Assembly (NCBI RefSeq): GCF_934295145.1 | Contig: NZ_CAKRAS010000009.1 | Span: 1 to 64,000 of the forward strand | Length of the DNA: 64,000 nucleotides | From: an uncultured Eubacterium sp. | GTDB taxonomy: Bacteria; Bacillota; Clostridia; Lachnospirales; Lachnospiraceae | Direction: 5' to 3' | Part shown: piece after piece, positions 45,174 to 53,882 of the stretch | How the letters are laid out: each line of letters begins with the position of its first letter | Position numbering within the stretch: the first letter of the stretch is position 1 | Position numbers and translations under genes: made by a program | The notes under the pieces: model-generated | What the model saw: the letters and a program-made list of their open reading frames with translations, nothing else | Databases searched by the model: none | What the model was told of the DNA's origin: nothing

Positions 45174-45776
45174 TTATAATTCTTCTGCCTTATATGTCGT
45201 ATAACCTTCGTAATAATAACTGTGATCAATGCCTTTCATAAACACTTCACGACTCTCCGTCTGATCTGTCAGCGCATTTTTCAAAGCATACTTGATCTCG
45301 ATATCTCTAATCGGACTTCGCTCCATGGCAAGCAGATAATCTTCTTTATCCACTTTGCTCCAATCTACAACTTTTCCGATTTCATGTTTTAGCATCTGAT
45401 CCAACCAGATACGGGTACTGCGTCCATTTCCCTCCCGGAATGGATGTGCAATATTCATCTCCACATATTTCTCTACAATTTCATCAAAATCATACTGTGG
45501 CATTTTATCAATGTTTTCAAGTGCTACCTGCAGATACATCACCGGCGCAAAACGAAAATTTCCTTTTGCCAGATTCACCGTTCGCACTTCTCCCGCAAAA
45601 TCATAGATATCTTCAAATAAATATCGGTGAATTTCCTGCAAGGAAGAAAATTTTCCCGCCGGAAGTTTATCAAGAATCCCCTTTTCAAACAATGCGGCAG
45701 CCTTTGTTTTACTGATTCTTTCCTCTTCCCGTGCAAGTTCTGCCGAACTCGTAACTCCTAATTTATTTTCAAGCAT
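45174..45776 (-). CDS. Fic-domain protein, class III-like
   Basis: A 200-residue Fic protein, a family that usually transfers AMP from ATP to hydroxyls of target proteins. The complete catalytic motif is HPFREGNGRSTR with its histidine at about residue 111. A C-terminal SYYYEG matches the (S/T)xxxE(G/N) inhibitory helix, and no such motif is clear near the N-terminus; this is the arrangement of class III Fic proteins such as the Neisseria one. No antitoxin gene is adjacent, which fits self-inhibition. AAAGG precedes the ATG. Target unknown. Confidence 0.9.
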   Translation of the reverse strand: MLENKLGVTSSAELAREEERISKTKAAALFEKGILDKLPAGKFSSLQEIHRYLFEDIYDFAGEVRTVNLAKGNFRFAPVMYLQVALENIDKMPQYDFDEIVEKYVEMNIAHPFREGNGRSTRIWLDQMLKHEIGKVVDWSKVDKEDYLLAMERSPIRDIEIKYALKNALTDQTESREVFMKGIDHSYYYEGYTTYKAEEL

Positions 45777-45883
45777 AATATTCCTTTCACTTCATAATCT
45801 GTACGCTCTGTCTCTTTCAAAATAAGTCGTTGCCAAAATTCCGAACGTGCATTATTACAACATTCCCTGTCACTGCCTTATCA

Positions 45884-47929
45884 CTATTTATAAACCACTA
45901 CCACCATGCTTTTCTCCGGCAGCGTTACACATCCATTAATCTGAACCTTCTGCTCAGTCACCTCTGATTTCTCCGGTAATCCTTCTGGTATCTCGCCGGT
46001 TCCCTGCAGTGTCCACTGTTTTCCAGCCGCATTTACCGCAAATCCTTCTGCATCTTCCAGCGTCAGATCATAATTCTGATTCGTTGTATTTACTGCTTTC
46101 ACAATGACATTTTCACTATCATCCATAGATACCGACACATATATTCCTATTTTTCGTAAGTTGACATCCTGTTCATGCAATAATACCGTATAACTGCCTC
46201 TGTGATTTGCGAACAATTTCTGCACATAATAATTTGGTGTCAGATATACCTTACTGTCATCAAACCAGATCATATCCGGCTTCCACTGACTGTGTCCGAT
46301 CCGGTTAAACAACGGTGCATAGGAAGCAAGTTTTACCACATCCGCATTTTTCTCAATACCGGTCAGCAATGCCGCTTCGGCAAGGGCACTCTCCATGGAA
46401 TTTTCCCGTTTTTCCGTATGTGCCGCGTATTCTCCTGCAAACACAGCCACATCCCGCGGATAGTCATCATACATAGCCACATGATCGTACAGCCACTGCG
46501 GGCTTACATAATAATGCTCATCCACTGCATAACTGAACTCCGGATTTTCCTTTGCCTTTTCCCGGTAATAGTTCCATGCATCCTCGGTGATAGAACACTC
46601 CATAAATGGTCCTGCCGTTCCGAGTAACCGAATCTCAGGATATTTTGCATGAATGGCCGCCTCAAACTGCTCATAACGATATCTCATATCAAGATACTGT
46701 GTCTCCCACTGCTCATTTCCGACAGAAAGGAAGTCCATGCCAAAAGGCTGCGGATGACCCATTTTGGCACGCAATGCACCCCATTTACTGTCCACCGGTC
46801 CATTGGCAAATTCGATGAGATCCAGTGCATCCTGCACATACTCATTGAATTCCTCACTCCCAGAATCCACCATCTCCGTGGAACGGAATTGACATGCTGT
46901 ACCAATATTCAGCACCGGAAGCGGTTTCGCTCCTAATAATTCACACAACAGGAAATATTCATAAAATCCAAGGCCGAAAGACTGACCATAATGCGCATCC
47001 GGCCGTTTCGTCATCGGATCATTTTTATTCCAATCATCATCAAATGCCCACAGATTTGGGATATAACGCCGGTCTTTCACATCGCCCACTGTATTTTTCC
47101 AGTAATAACGATTATCCAGGCTGATGCCTTCCACGATGCAGCCACCCGGAAAACGCACAAATCCCGGTTTTATCGCCTGCAATGCCTCAAACAGATCTTT
47201 GCGGAAAATTCCTGCCACTGCATCTTCCGGAATCATGGAAATCAGGTCAAACTCTACCACGCCCGGCGCATCCATCGCGATCGCAAACTGTGCCCCACGA
47301 ACATCATCCAAGGCTGTAAGTACCGCTTCATATTTTATCCACTCATTTCTGCGGCATTTATCACTCTGATCCATCTGGTGGATTTTTTCAATCTCCGGAT
47401 TCAAGGTTCCATAACCAATCTTCATCGGGATCTTCAGATCACAAAATGGTACATACGGAACCGGTTTCACAGCCTTTACTTCTGTCTGTGCAAAAATGTG
47501 TCCGTCTTTTTGTACTTTTATCTGAAAACCATCGCCTTCATACGCCACACATCTCGCATAAAAAGATACATTATAAGTATGATTTTTTTCTAATCGGATA
47601 CCGTCATAGGCTTTATTTGCAAATCCCTGTCCCGCCTGCTTTGCAGTGAAACGTAGGTAATGCGGATTTACCGCAGACACCGGCGTTCCTGTCACATATT
47701 GCATCAATGGACATTCTTCTCCGGTCTGATACAAGGGTTTCCACGCATATCCAAAGTCATCCACTGCATAAAATCGGCCCGGATTGCCATAGGCTTCCTT
47801 TGCCTCAAAAGAGCGATTTTCAATCAGTTCTGCATACAGACCGCCATCTGCTGCAAAATTAATATCTTCAAAAAACAAACCAATCAGTTCCGGTGCGATT
47901 GAAACACCTTTTTCTTTTCCTATCCTCAT
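45884..47929 (-). CDS. Alpha-L-arabinofuranosidase, GH51
   Basis: A 681-residue cytoplasmic enzyme that removes arabinofuranosyl groups from arabinoxylan or arabinan oligosaccharides. A carbohydrate-binding-like domain occupies about 40-230, then the catalytic barrel with FVRFPGGCIVEG, the acid/base Glu406 in SVGNEQWETQY and the nucleophile Glu471 in VDEHYY. A C-terminal beta domain ends VVVVYK. There is no signal peptide. It appears to be transcribed alone, between a PAP2 gene and the Fic gene. Its product could feed the isomerase/kinase operon. Confidence 0.92.
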   Translation of the reverse strand: MRIGKEKGVSIAPELIGLFFEDINFAADGGLYAELIENRSFEAKEAYGNPGRFYAVDDFGYAWKPLYQTGEECPLMQYVTGTPVSAVNPHYLRFTAKQAGQGFANKAYDGIRLEKNHTYNVSFYARCVAYEGDGFQIKVQKDGHIFAQTEVKAVKPVPYVPFCDLKIPMKIGYGTLNPEIEKIHQMDQSDKCRRNEWIKYEAVLTALDDVRGAQFAIAMDAPGVVEFDLISMIPEDAVAGIFRKDLFEALQAIKPGFVRFPGGCIVEGISLDNRYYWKNTVGDVKDRRYIPNLWAFDDDWNKNDPMTKRPDAHYGQSFGLGFYEYFLLCELLGAKPLPVLNIGTACQFRSTEMVDSGSEEFNEYVQDALDLIEFANGPVDSKWGALRAKMGHPQPFGMDFLSVGNEQWETQYLDMRYRYEQFEAAIHAKYPEIRLLGTAGPFMECSITEDAWNYYREKAKENPEFSYAVDEHYYVSPQWLYDHVAMYDDYPRDVAVFAGEYAAHTEKRENSMESALAEAALLTGIEKNADVVKLASYAPLFNRIGHSQWKPDMIWFDDSKVYLTPNYYVQKLFANHRGSYTVLLHEQDVNLRKIGIYVSVSMDDSENVIVKAVNTTNQNYDLTLEDAEGFAVNAAGKQWTLQGTGEIPEGLPEKSEVTEQKVQINGCVTLPEKSMVVVVYK

Positions 47930-48013
47930 GCTACACTACCTTCTCTCCAAAAAACGTCAACTTGTACTCCCTGCTACAATCTGTCTCGAAACATACATCT
48001 AACATATAGTTCT

Positions 48014-48508
48014 TTAAATTACCCAGAAACATAATATTCCAAATCCAACTGCGATCAACGCGCCTGCCACGACATCTTTTACAAAATGCACCCGACCGAT
48101 CACCCGTGCTGCTGCCAGAAAGCCCCCTGCCACACAAAGAAGAATCCCAAGTGGCATCCACACATACCATGCTGCCATAGCAATAATGTAAATGGAAAAT
48201 ACATGTCGGCTTGGGAATGAATTTCCCTTCGTATCCTTCGGGATCAGCGGCTTCACCGGCCATTTTTCATAAGGTCGCGGCGCATTAAACTTTTTTCGAA
48301 ATAATGTGACCAATACAAAAGTTATTGCCGGAACCAGTAATACCCGCCAGAAACGACCGTCCCTGCAAACTACCAGATAAAAAAGTAATGCAGGATAAAT
48401 CAGATAAACCACATCTGTCAAAATGTGATTTACCCGCAGCAGACAGTTCTTCTTTTGCTCCGATGCTTCAAATGGCGCTGCCAATCTGTCATAAAACTCC
48501 TGCTTCAT
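48014..48508 (-). CDS. PAP2-superfamily phosphatase with PSRH variant
   Basis: A 164-residue membrane phosphatase with about four helices. The motifs are KKFNAPRPYEKW, GNSFPSRHVFS and IGRVHFVKDVVAG. The second motif has Arg in place of the usual Gly (PSRH), a variant seen in some family members. It likely acts on a lipid phosphate. It precedes the GH51 gene by 84 bases, without obvious functional relation. GAGG is nine bases before the ATG. Confidence 0.83.
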   Translation of the reverse strand: MKQEFYDRLAAPFEASEQKKNCLLRVNHILTDVVYLIYPALLFYLVVCRDGRFWRVLLVPAITFVLVTLFRKKFNAPRPYEKWPVKPLIPKDTKGNSFPSRHVFSIYIIAMAAWYVWMPLGILLCVAGGFLAAARVIGRVHFVKDVVAGALIAVGFGILCFWVI

Positions 48509-48620
48509 CCTGCATTACCTCGTTTCTTCTAATATGTCTGAATTTGAATTTTATCAAATCAACTATAATAGTCTGATTATAGCATACTTTTCAAACACTA
48601 GATACTTTATATTCAATTGT

Positions 48621-50645
48621 TTATTTTTCTCTGATAATCTGTACATCCCAGCTGCCAAGTGCAAGTTTTTCCCCTGCTGCAATCTCTTCTCCAGGGAATG
48701 TCTTGTCCTCTTTCATCAGATATTCACCATCTGCTCCTGCATAAACAGCTTCTGCCGGTGTATGGGAATAGTTAAAATAGAACCAAACTGTTTTTCCGTT
48801 CTCATCTTTCATGCGGCGCACAATAACAGGAAACTCTGTATCCTGTACTGCATCCGCAATACCTGCTTCTTTCATGGCATCTGCCAGCAGCTTCTGCAGA
48901 TATTTTTCAGACGTCTTGCATGCCAGATACTGTGCAATTCCTTTTCCATAATGGTTTCTCGTCACTGCCGCATAGTCTTTCCATGCATAGTGATCGTAGG
49001 ATGCCAGCACTTCTGCACCTTCCGGTTTCACAAGTTCCATGAAAAGTTCTGCCTGCTCATCCTCTGTACCGCTCAGTTTTACCTCTTTCGGGAAAGTGAA
49101 ATTACTGTAAGAAATACCAAGGCATTCGTTTAATACATGCGGGAATGCATCGTGATATACTTTTACATTTTCATCGGTATAAGCAGTCTTGAATGTAGTG
49201 ATCAGGTATCCGCCATCTGCCACATACTGTTTCATGCGCTGCAGATCTGCCTCGCAAGCCGCATACAGTGCCGGAACGATCACCATCTGATAACGATCCA
49301 TCTCCTTGCAGGACGGCTCGATGAAATCAACCTCTACATTCATTTTATAAAGGGCATCATACATCCAGCGAACTACGTCATTATAACTGGTTTTTCCAGG
49401 GCCTTCTGCCGTAGTATCAATGCGGAACCAGTCAAGTGCTGACAACGCATCGTTGCTGACAACCATAGCCACTTTGTTCTCTTTTTTCAGATTGCAGAGA
49501 GCCGGGCTTAATGCCGCAAAATCACGACCAATGGTTTTTGCCTCACAATATACATGATTTTCCTTGAAATCATGACTCAGCAAACCGCGCCAATAAGTCT
49601 CAAAGGAATTATGAATGGAATGCCAGTGCCAGTACTCAACCATTGCTGCTCCGGAGGCCACATGGCTGAAAGCCTGCTGACGAAGCTGTTCCGGGAACGG
49701 TGTCCAGCATGGATATCCCTGTGCTTCTGTCTCAAGGACAAAATAATTATTTTGCTTCAGAGAACGTGTCATGTCGCCGCCAAACGCAATCTCTGCGCCT
49801 GTCAATTCATCCTGGGTTGGATGATAAATATCACAACCAGCTACCGTCAGTGCCTCTCTTGCAATTTCAAAATGGTTATTTGCAGGCTGTACACCATAAG
49901 AATATCCACGCCACTCAAAATCCAGATTATGTGTGATAAACTGATCCGGGCGGGCATACTCTTTTACAATATTGGACTGCCAGGTCAAAAATTCGGTAAC
50001 CAGTCCACGGCGGAACTTGTCAAATTCAGCACCAAGGCTTCCATTGATGGTTCCACGCACATCCGGGAAATCTTCCCAGTTATCCACACGATTACTCCAG
50101 TAATCCAGACCAAACGCTGCATTCATGGCATCGGTGCTTCCGTCAAATTTTTCCTTCAGATATTCCACAAATGCCGCCTGCACATTCGGGCCTGCGGTAT
50201 CATAATATTTTGTCTCATTATCCAGCTGGAAACCGATGATACATTTGCGTCCCTGGCAGACTTCCAGCAATTTACGGATTACACGCTCCCCATATTTCAG
50301 ATAATTCGGATTTGTGATATCCATGATCTGACGGGCGCCGTACACACCCTCGCCCTGATGTGTCACAGCCAGAACTGTCGGATCCATTTTTACCAGCCAG
50401 GATGGAACCGCATAGGTTGGTGTACCGATGATGACGTCAATGCCTGCTTCTTCCATGGCATCCAGCACCTTGGTCACCGTGGAAAAATCAAACTGGCCTT
50501 CCTGCTTTTCGTAAGTACTCCAGGTGGATTCTGCGATACGGACTACATTGATGCCTGCGGCTTTCATCATTTTGATGTCTTCTTCTAAGCGGTCATACGG
50601 AAGATACTCATAATAATACGCTACCCCATACAGTAATTTCTTCAT
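48621..50645 (-). CDS. Beta-galactosidase, GH42
   Basis: A 674-residue GH42 enzyme hydrolysing beta-galactosides such as galactan or milk-type oligosaccharides. Barrel motifs are GIDVIIGTPTYAVPSWL and FQLDNETKYYD, with acid/base Glu144. The nucleophile is probably Glu305 in VLETEAQG. A trimerisation domain (about 385-580) and a C-terminal beta domain follow. It has no signal peptide and is intracellular. A large structured element lies 36 bases upstream and could sit in its untranslated leader. Confidence 0.94.
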   Translation of the reverse strand: MKKLLYGVAYYYEYLPYDRLEEDIKMMKAAGINVVRIAESTWSTYEKQEGQFDFSTVTKVLDAMEEAGIDVIIGTPTYAVPSWLVKMDPTVLAVTHQGEGVYGARQIMDITNPNYLKYGERVIRKLLEVCQGRKCIIGFQLDNETKYYDTAGPNVQAAFVEYLKEKFDGSTDAMNAAFGLDYWSNRVDNWEDFPDVRGTINGSLGAEFDKFRRGLVTEFLTWQSNIVKEYARPDQFITHNLDFEWRGYSYGVQPANNHFEIAREALTVAGCDIYHPTQDELTGAEIAFGGDMTRSLKQNNYFVLETEAQGYPCWTPFPEQLRQQAFSHVASGAAMVEYWHWHSIHNSFETYWRGLLSHDFKENHVYCEAKTIGRDFAALSPALCNLKKENKVAMVVSNDALSALDWFRIDTTAEGPGKTSYNDVVRWMYDALYKMNVEVDFIEPSCKEMDRYQMVIVPALYAACEADLQRMKQYVADGGYLITTFKTAYTDENVKVYHDAFPHVLNECLGISYSNFTFPKEVKLSGTEDEQAELFMELVKPEGAEVLASYDHYAWKDYAAVTRNHYGKGIAQYLACKTSEKYLQKLLADAMKEAGIADAVQDTEFPVIVRRMKDENGKTVWFYFNYSHTPAEAVYAGADGEYLMKEDKTFPGEEIAAGEKLALGSWDVQIIREK

Positions 50646-51140
50646 AAAAAATGCCCTCCTTTTTTGGGTGTTGACAGACGGTCGAAATGCGGAATTTTAA
50701 TCTGTGAAGCGGCATGCAGGCTCACACGAACAATTTTCTATCTGCGCTGCGCCATCTATTGTCGCCTCCTTCCGCGAACTCACCCACAGCAAAATCAGCT
50801 GTGGGCTCAGACACACTCCCGGAGGCGACATTATGCTCGCTCCGATAACGAAAATTGCTCTACCGTTTCGCCCTGCATGTCCGCTTTCACAGATTTATTC
50901 CTGCATTTCTACACATCAATACAATGCAACATCTAAAACTAACTATATATTATCTTATTACATATAATTTTACAGTAAATATTTTTATATGAAAAGAAAA
51001 CCATTGTCCTAAAGTGGACATCTATTATCCAGCCAGAACCCTCTCTGTAGTCCTAATTCATTGTATTATATTCAAGTAGAACTCACGCGAAATTTTGTGC
51101 ATGATTCTGGTTAGCGTAAGCTGACATATTCTTTTCAGAA
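50646..51140. other. Intergenic region holding structured element X1
   Basis: No gene is seen. It contains the RBS of the GH42 gene, the large structure at 50681-50913, an AT-rich stretch at 50930-51000 that could hold the GH42 promoter, and the mosaic repeat beginning at 51009. Confidence 0.6.
50681..50913 (+). repeat. Large covarying structure X1
   Basis: A 233-base imperfect palindrome built of nested stems: outer GAAATGCGGAAT ... /... (50681-50706 with 50888-50913), CATGCAGG/CCTGCATG (50713/50872), CAATTTTC/GAAAATTG (50731/50850), TGTCGCCTCC/GGAGGCGACA (50760/50821) and CCCACAGC/GCTGTGGG (50783/50798). Single-stranded-looking segments CTATCTGCGCTGCGCC, GAACTC, CTCAGACACACT and GCTCGCTCCGAT are identical or nearly so in X2 (53883-54094), whereas the stems differ. 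TTGACA stands just before it at 50671-50676 on the plus strand. It may be an RNA or a palindromic DNA element. Confidence 0.75.
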
Positions 51141-51160
51141 TTACTGTTCATCTGCACCTT
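51009..51160 (+). repeat. Mosaic repeat, both modules
   Basis: A diverged TAAAGTGGACAT module (51009-51030) precedes GAACTCACG ... GTGCATGATTCTGG ... AGCGTAAGCTGACATATTCTT (51079-51160), which matches 53382-53460 over most of its length. GTTAGC-GTAA-GCTGAC forms a hairpin with a four-base loop. The copy overlaps the last codons of the DUF4317 gene, whose stop codon is inside the repeat. Confidence 0.7.
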
Positions 51161-52310
51161 GTTCTAATGCTTTTAATACCTCTTCGTCTCTCAAGTGTAC
51201 ATGAATGCCATTTACTTCTACTTCATCGGTCAGCGGAATAACCAGGCATGGCACACCGTCGATCATGCGTGTTTCTACCAAACTCGCCTGCTCCGGGCTT
51301 ACTTTCACTGTCATCTGCGGTGTCTTTACCTCAAATTTGCGTGTATCGGAAATATTGTCTGCCATAACAGTCATCTGCGCACCGATTTCCTCATCGTACT
51401 GTTTTTCAAACTGCTCCAGATTTTCTTCCGGTGCTCCGCTGCGCTCTAAAAGTTTGCGCACCTGCATTTTATCCAGCTCCAACGGTTCTCCGTTTTCTTT
51501 CTGCTCCTCGATCATCTCATTGAGGTTTTCATGGATGCTGCGCACCACATCGTATACACATTCTTCTCCCAGTGTATCCTCAATAATTGCCTGGAAAGAT
51601 TCTTTCTGCTGTGGTGCCGGGATTGGCTGTACACAGCCAAGCAGCTGTTCGGTAATATCCGGGCAAAGTTCCTTTGCATTTTTGGAATAATAGAGCAGAC
51701 GATGAATGTCTGTATTACGATCCTGAAATGCCGGGAACAAAAATCCCTGCTCTGGCATGTCTACCAGCCAGTCACGAATTCGGTCCTCGATACTGTTTGT
51801 CTCCGCGTTATAGCAAAGCCCGGCTTTTGACAACGTTACCGGACACAGACAACACAGCACAAAGTTGTATATATAATCAGAGGCATCGTCCATTTCCAGA
51901 CCATCGGATGTTTTCATCGGAATATCATAGGAACCATGCACCAGCAGAATCAGATAATTTTCCGGATGATAATACGTCTCAATGATGCGGTCATAAAAAG
52001 CATCCAGCATCACATCGTCTTTCAACTCACTGTCACGCAGCGCCAGCAGACTTTTCTGTGTGCCTTCGCCCATCTCCTGCTCCAATGGAAATTCCATATT
52101 CAGCAGATTTTTTCCCAACGTGCCAGACAGACTCTTCCGAAAAATATCCAGATATTTATAAACTTCTTCTTCCGGAAGGGATAAAAATGCTTCTTTGAAC
52201 TGTACTACTTTATTTTTATCTGCGTCCACATAACAGCCGCAAAGACGGTTCAGACAACAGCGCTCTTTCGTAAATAACTTTTTAATTTCTGTAACTTCTT
52301 TCTTATTCAT
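51141..52310 (-). CDS. DUF4317 protein
   Basis: A 389-residue protein of the DUF4317 family, common in gut Firmicutes and of unknown function. It has no signal peptide, membrane helix or catalytic motif that I can recognise; the N-terminal CCLNRLCGCYVDADKNKV is typical. The final codons are supplied by the mosaic repeat. AGGAGA lies upstream of the ATG. Transcribed alone on the minus strand. Confidence 0.88.
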   Translation of the reverse strand: MNKKEVTEIKKLFTKERCCLNRLCGCYVDADKNKVVQFKEAFLSLPEEEVYKYLDIFRKSLSGTLGKNLLNMEFPLEQEMGEGTQKSLLALRDSELKDDVMLDAFYDRIIETYYHPENYLILLVHGSYDIPMKTSDGLEMDDASDYIYNFVLCCLCPVTLSKAGLCYNAETNSIEDRIRDWLVDMPEQGFLFPAFQDRNTDIHRLLYYSKNAKELCPDITEQLLGCVQPIPAPQQKESFQAIIEDTLGEECVYDVVRSIHENLNEMIEEQKENGEPLELDKMQVRKLLERSGAPEENLEQFEKQYDEEIGAQMTVMADNISDTRKFEVKTPQMTVKVSPEQASLVETRMIDGVPCLVIPLTDEVEVNGIHVHLRDEEVLKALEQGADEQ

Positions 52311-52412
52311 AATATATACATTCTCCTACCACTATTTTTCTATCATTAACCATTTGCCCAAAAAGTTTCATAAAAACTTCTATCTATTCGATAGTATTCT
52401 TTGAACTGCTTT

Positions 52413-53300
52413 CTATTCCGGCATAAACTCCTGCGTCATTTCAATAAATGCCTTCATCGCCGGTGACACCCACCGGTTTTTGCTGTAAATTACCTGCATC
52501 AGCATAGACAACTGGAATCCTTTTACGGAAAATAATGCGACTTTTTTCTCCCGCAATGCTTCTTCCAGTGTAAACCTCGGAAGCAGAGATACTCCCAGAT
52601 TTTCGATAACCGCATCAATGATCAGACGTGTATAACCAATCTCCGTAATAGACGGGCGGCGTCCCCTCTGCTCTACCACATACTGTTCAAAAGCCTGACG
52701 GTAATTACAGCCTTCCTCGATCATAATAAAATTTTCCTCCAAAACTGTATCTAACGGAATATCTCTTTTTCCGGAAAAAGGATGGTTCGCCGGACAGAAA
52801 AACCGTATTTCCGTTGGCACCTCATGGGCTGTCACCCAGTTAATATGGTTGATTTTGTTATCTACCGTCAAAATCAAATCCAATTTTCCCTTGCCAAGCA
52901 GTTCCATACATTCCAGCGTCGTTGCCACCACCACTTTGACATTCACCCGTGGATAACGTTTCTTAAACTCCCGGAAAATAATACCATAACGGGAAGCACA
53001 CAACGTCTCCATGATTCCAACACTGACTTCTCCGCTTGGTTCTTCCCCTTCTGCAAAATGCTCCAACGCCATGGCTTCACAGCGCTGCAGATTATAAGCA
53101 TAATCCAGAAATTCCTTTCCGGCTGCAGAAAGCACCGCACTCTTTCCATTTCGTTCAAACAGAGATACTCCCAATTCCCGCTCCAGCGTCTGAATCTGCA
53201 TCGTCACCGTCGACTGTGCATATCCAAGGTCGGATGCGGCTCTGGAAAAATTGCCAATCTCTGCAATTTTAATAAAGGTTTTTACATTTCGTAGTTCCAT
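52413..53300 (-). CDS. LysR-family transcriptional regulator
   Basis: A 295-residue regulator. The winged helix-turn-helix spans residues 1-60 (FIKIAEIGNFSRAASDLGYAQSTVTMQIQTLERELGVSLFER), followed by a linker helix and a two-lobed inducer domain. No divergent target gene is adjacent, since the upstream side is a 790-base noncoding region. Its target and ligand are unknown. GAGGGG precedes the ATG closely. Confidence 0.93.
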   Translation of the reverse strand: MELRNVKTFIKIAEIGNFSRAASDLGYAQSTVTMQIQTLERELGVSLFERNGKSAVLSAAGKEFLDYAYNLQRCEAMALEHFAEGEEPSGEVSVGIMETLCASRYGIIFREFKKRYPRVNVKVVVATTLECMELLGKGKLDLILTVDNKINHINWVTAHEVPTEIRFFCPANHPFSGKRDIPLDTVLEENFIMIEEGCNYRQAFEQYVVEQRGRRPSITEIGYTRLIIDAVIENLGVSLLPRFTLEEALREKKVALFSVKGFQLSMLMQVIYSKNRWVSPAMKAFIEMTQEFMPE

Positions 53301-53381
53301 TTCCCCTCACCAATTACATTATATTTGTTCCACAATGCTATCCATACTCAGAAAAATTTCATTTCCGAAACATTTCAAGTC

Positions 53382-53460
53382 GAACGCACGTGAGACTTGG
53401 TGCATGATTCTGGTCAGCGTAAGCTGACATATTCTTCTCAGAATCATTGCACATCTACAC
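53382..53460 (+). repeat. Mosaic repeat, 3' module with long stem
   Basis: GAACGCACGTGAGACTTGGT begins the copy. GTGCATGATTCTG (from 53400) pairs with CAGAATCATTGCAC (ending 53452), with GTCAGC-GTAA-GCTGAC inside. The same order is seen at 51079-51160; its beginning is also at 59621-59652. Confidence 0.72.
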
Positions 53461-53472
53461 TTCGTTTCGGTC

Positions 53473-53553
53473 GGCGCAAAACCATTGTCTCCCAGACAAT
53501 GTGCGCCCTCGCGGAGCGTTTATCTCAGTCGGAGATTGAACTCAGACTGAGAT
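53473..53553. other. Paired hairpins of unknown role
   Basis: GGCGCA/TGCGCC (53473-53507) encloses CATTGTCT/AGACAATG. ATCTCAGTC/GACTGAGAT (53522-53553) is a perfect 9-bp stem. No T-run follows. They may belong with the mosaic repeat just before them. Confidence 0.5.
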
Positions 53554-53665
53554 GATTTTTATTGCAAAACGTACATTTCTCTCATGCTTCATTGTATCTG
53601 GAATCGTGATAGAAGTAAACCTTTATTGTTCATTTTTTTTGATTTCACCTATCACTTTTTTCAAT

Positions 53666-53694
53666 TTTACAAATAGGTAACTATGTAGTATTCT
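53666..53694 (+). promoter_or_regulatory. Promoter of the candidate small RNA
   Basis: TTTACA (53666-53671) and TATTCT (53689-53694) are separated by 17 bases on the plus strand. No open reading frame follows. Confidence 0.45.
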
Positions 53695-53700
53695 AGTATC

Positions 53701-53784
53701 AGAAATTGAACGAAATTTCAAAATCACTTTTTTACAACTCTCAACAAACAATCAAAAAAGCCTGTCCATTGGACAGGCTTTTTT
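53701..53784 (+). ncRNA. Candidate 85-nt small RNA
   Basis: Begins with a GAAATT/AATTTC hairpin and ends in an excellent terminator, AAAAAAGCCTGTCC/GGACAGGCTTTTTT (53754-53784). Between them there is no start codon with a ribosome-binding site. The terminator is symmetrical and could also stop minus-strand transcription from glucokinase, so RNA production needs proof. Confidence 0.4.
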
Positions 53785-53882
53785 GATACCTTGATACCTT
53801 GTTTACGTATCACAAGTCAATTACCCGACAGCACAAATATTCAAGAATGCTCTCGGCATTCTTGCTGCTATACTACTACTAC

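Noticed and set aside
47931..48263. 110-codon minus-strand ORF between GH51 and PAP2
   Set aside because: Overlaps the PAP2 gene in another frame and has no ribosome-binding site.
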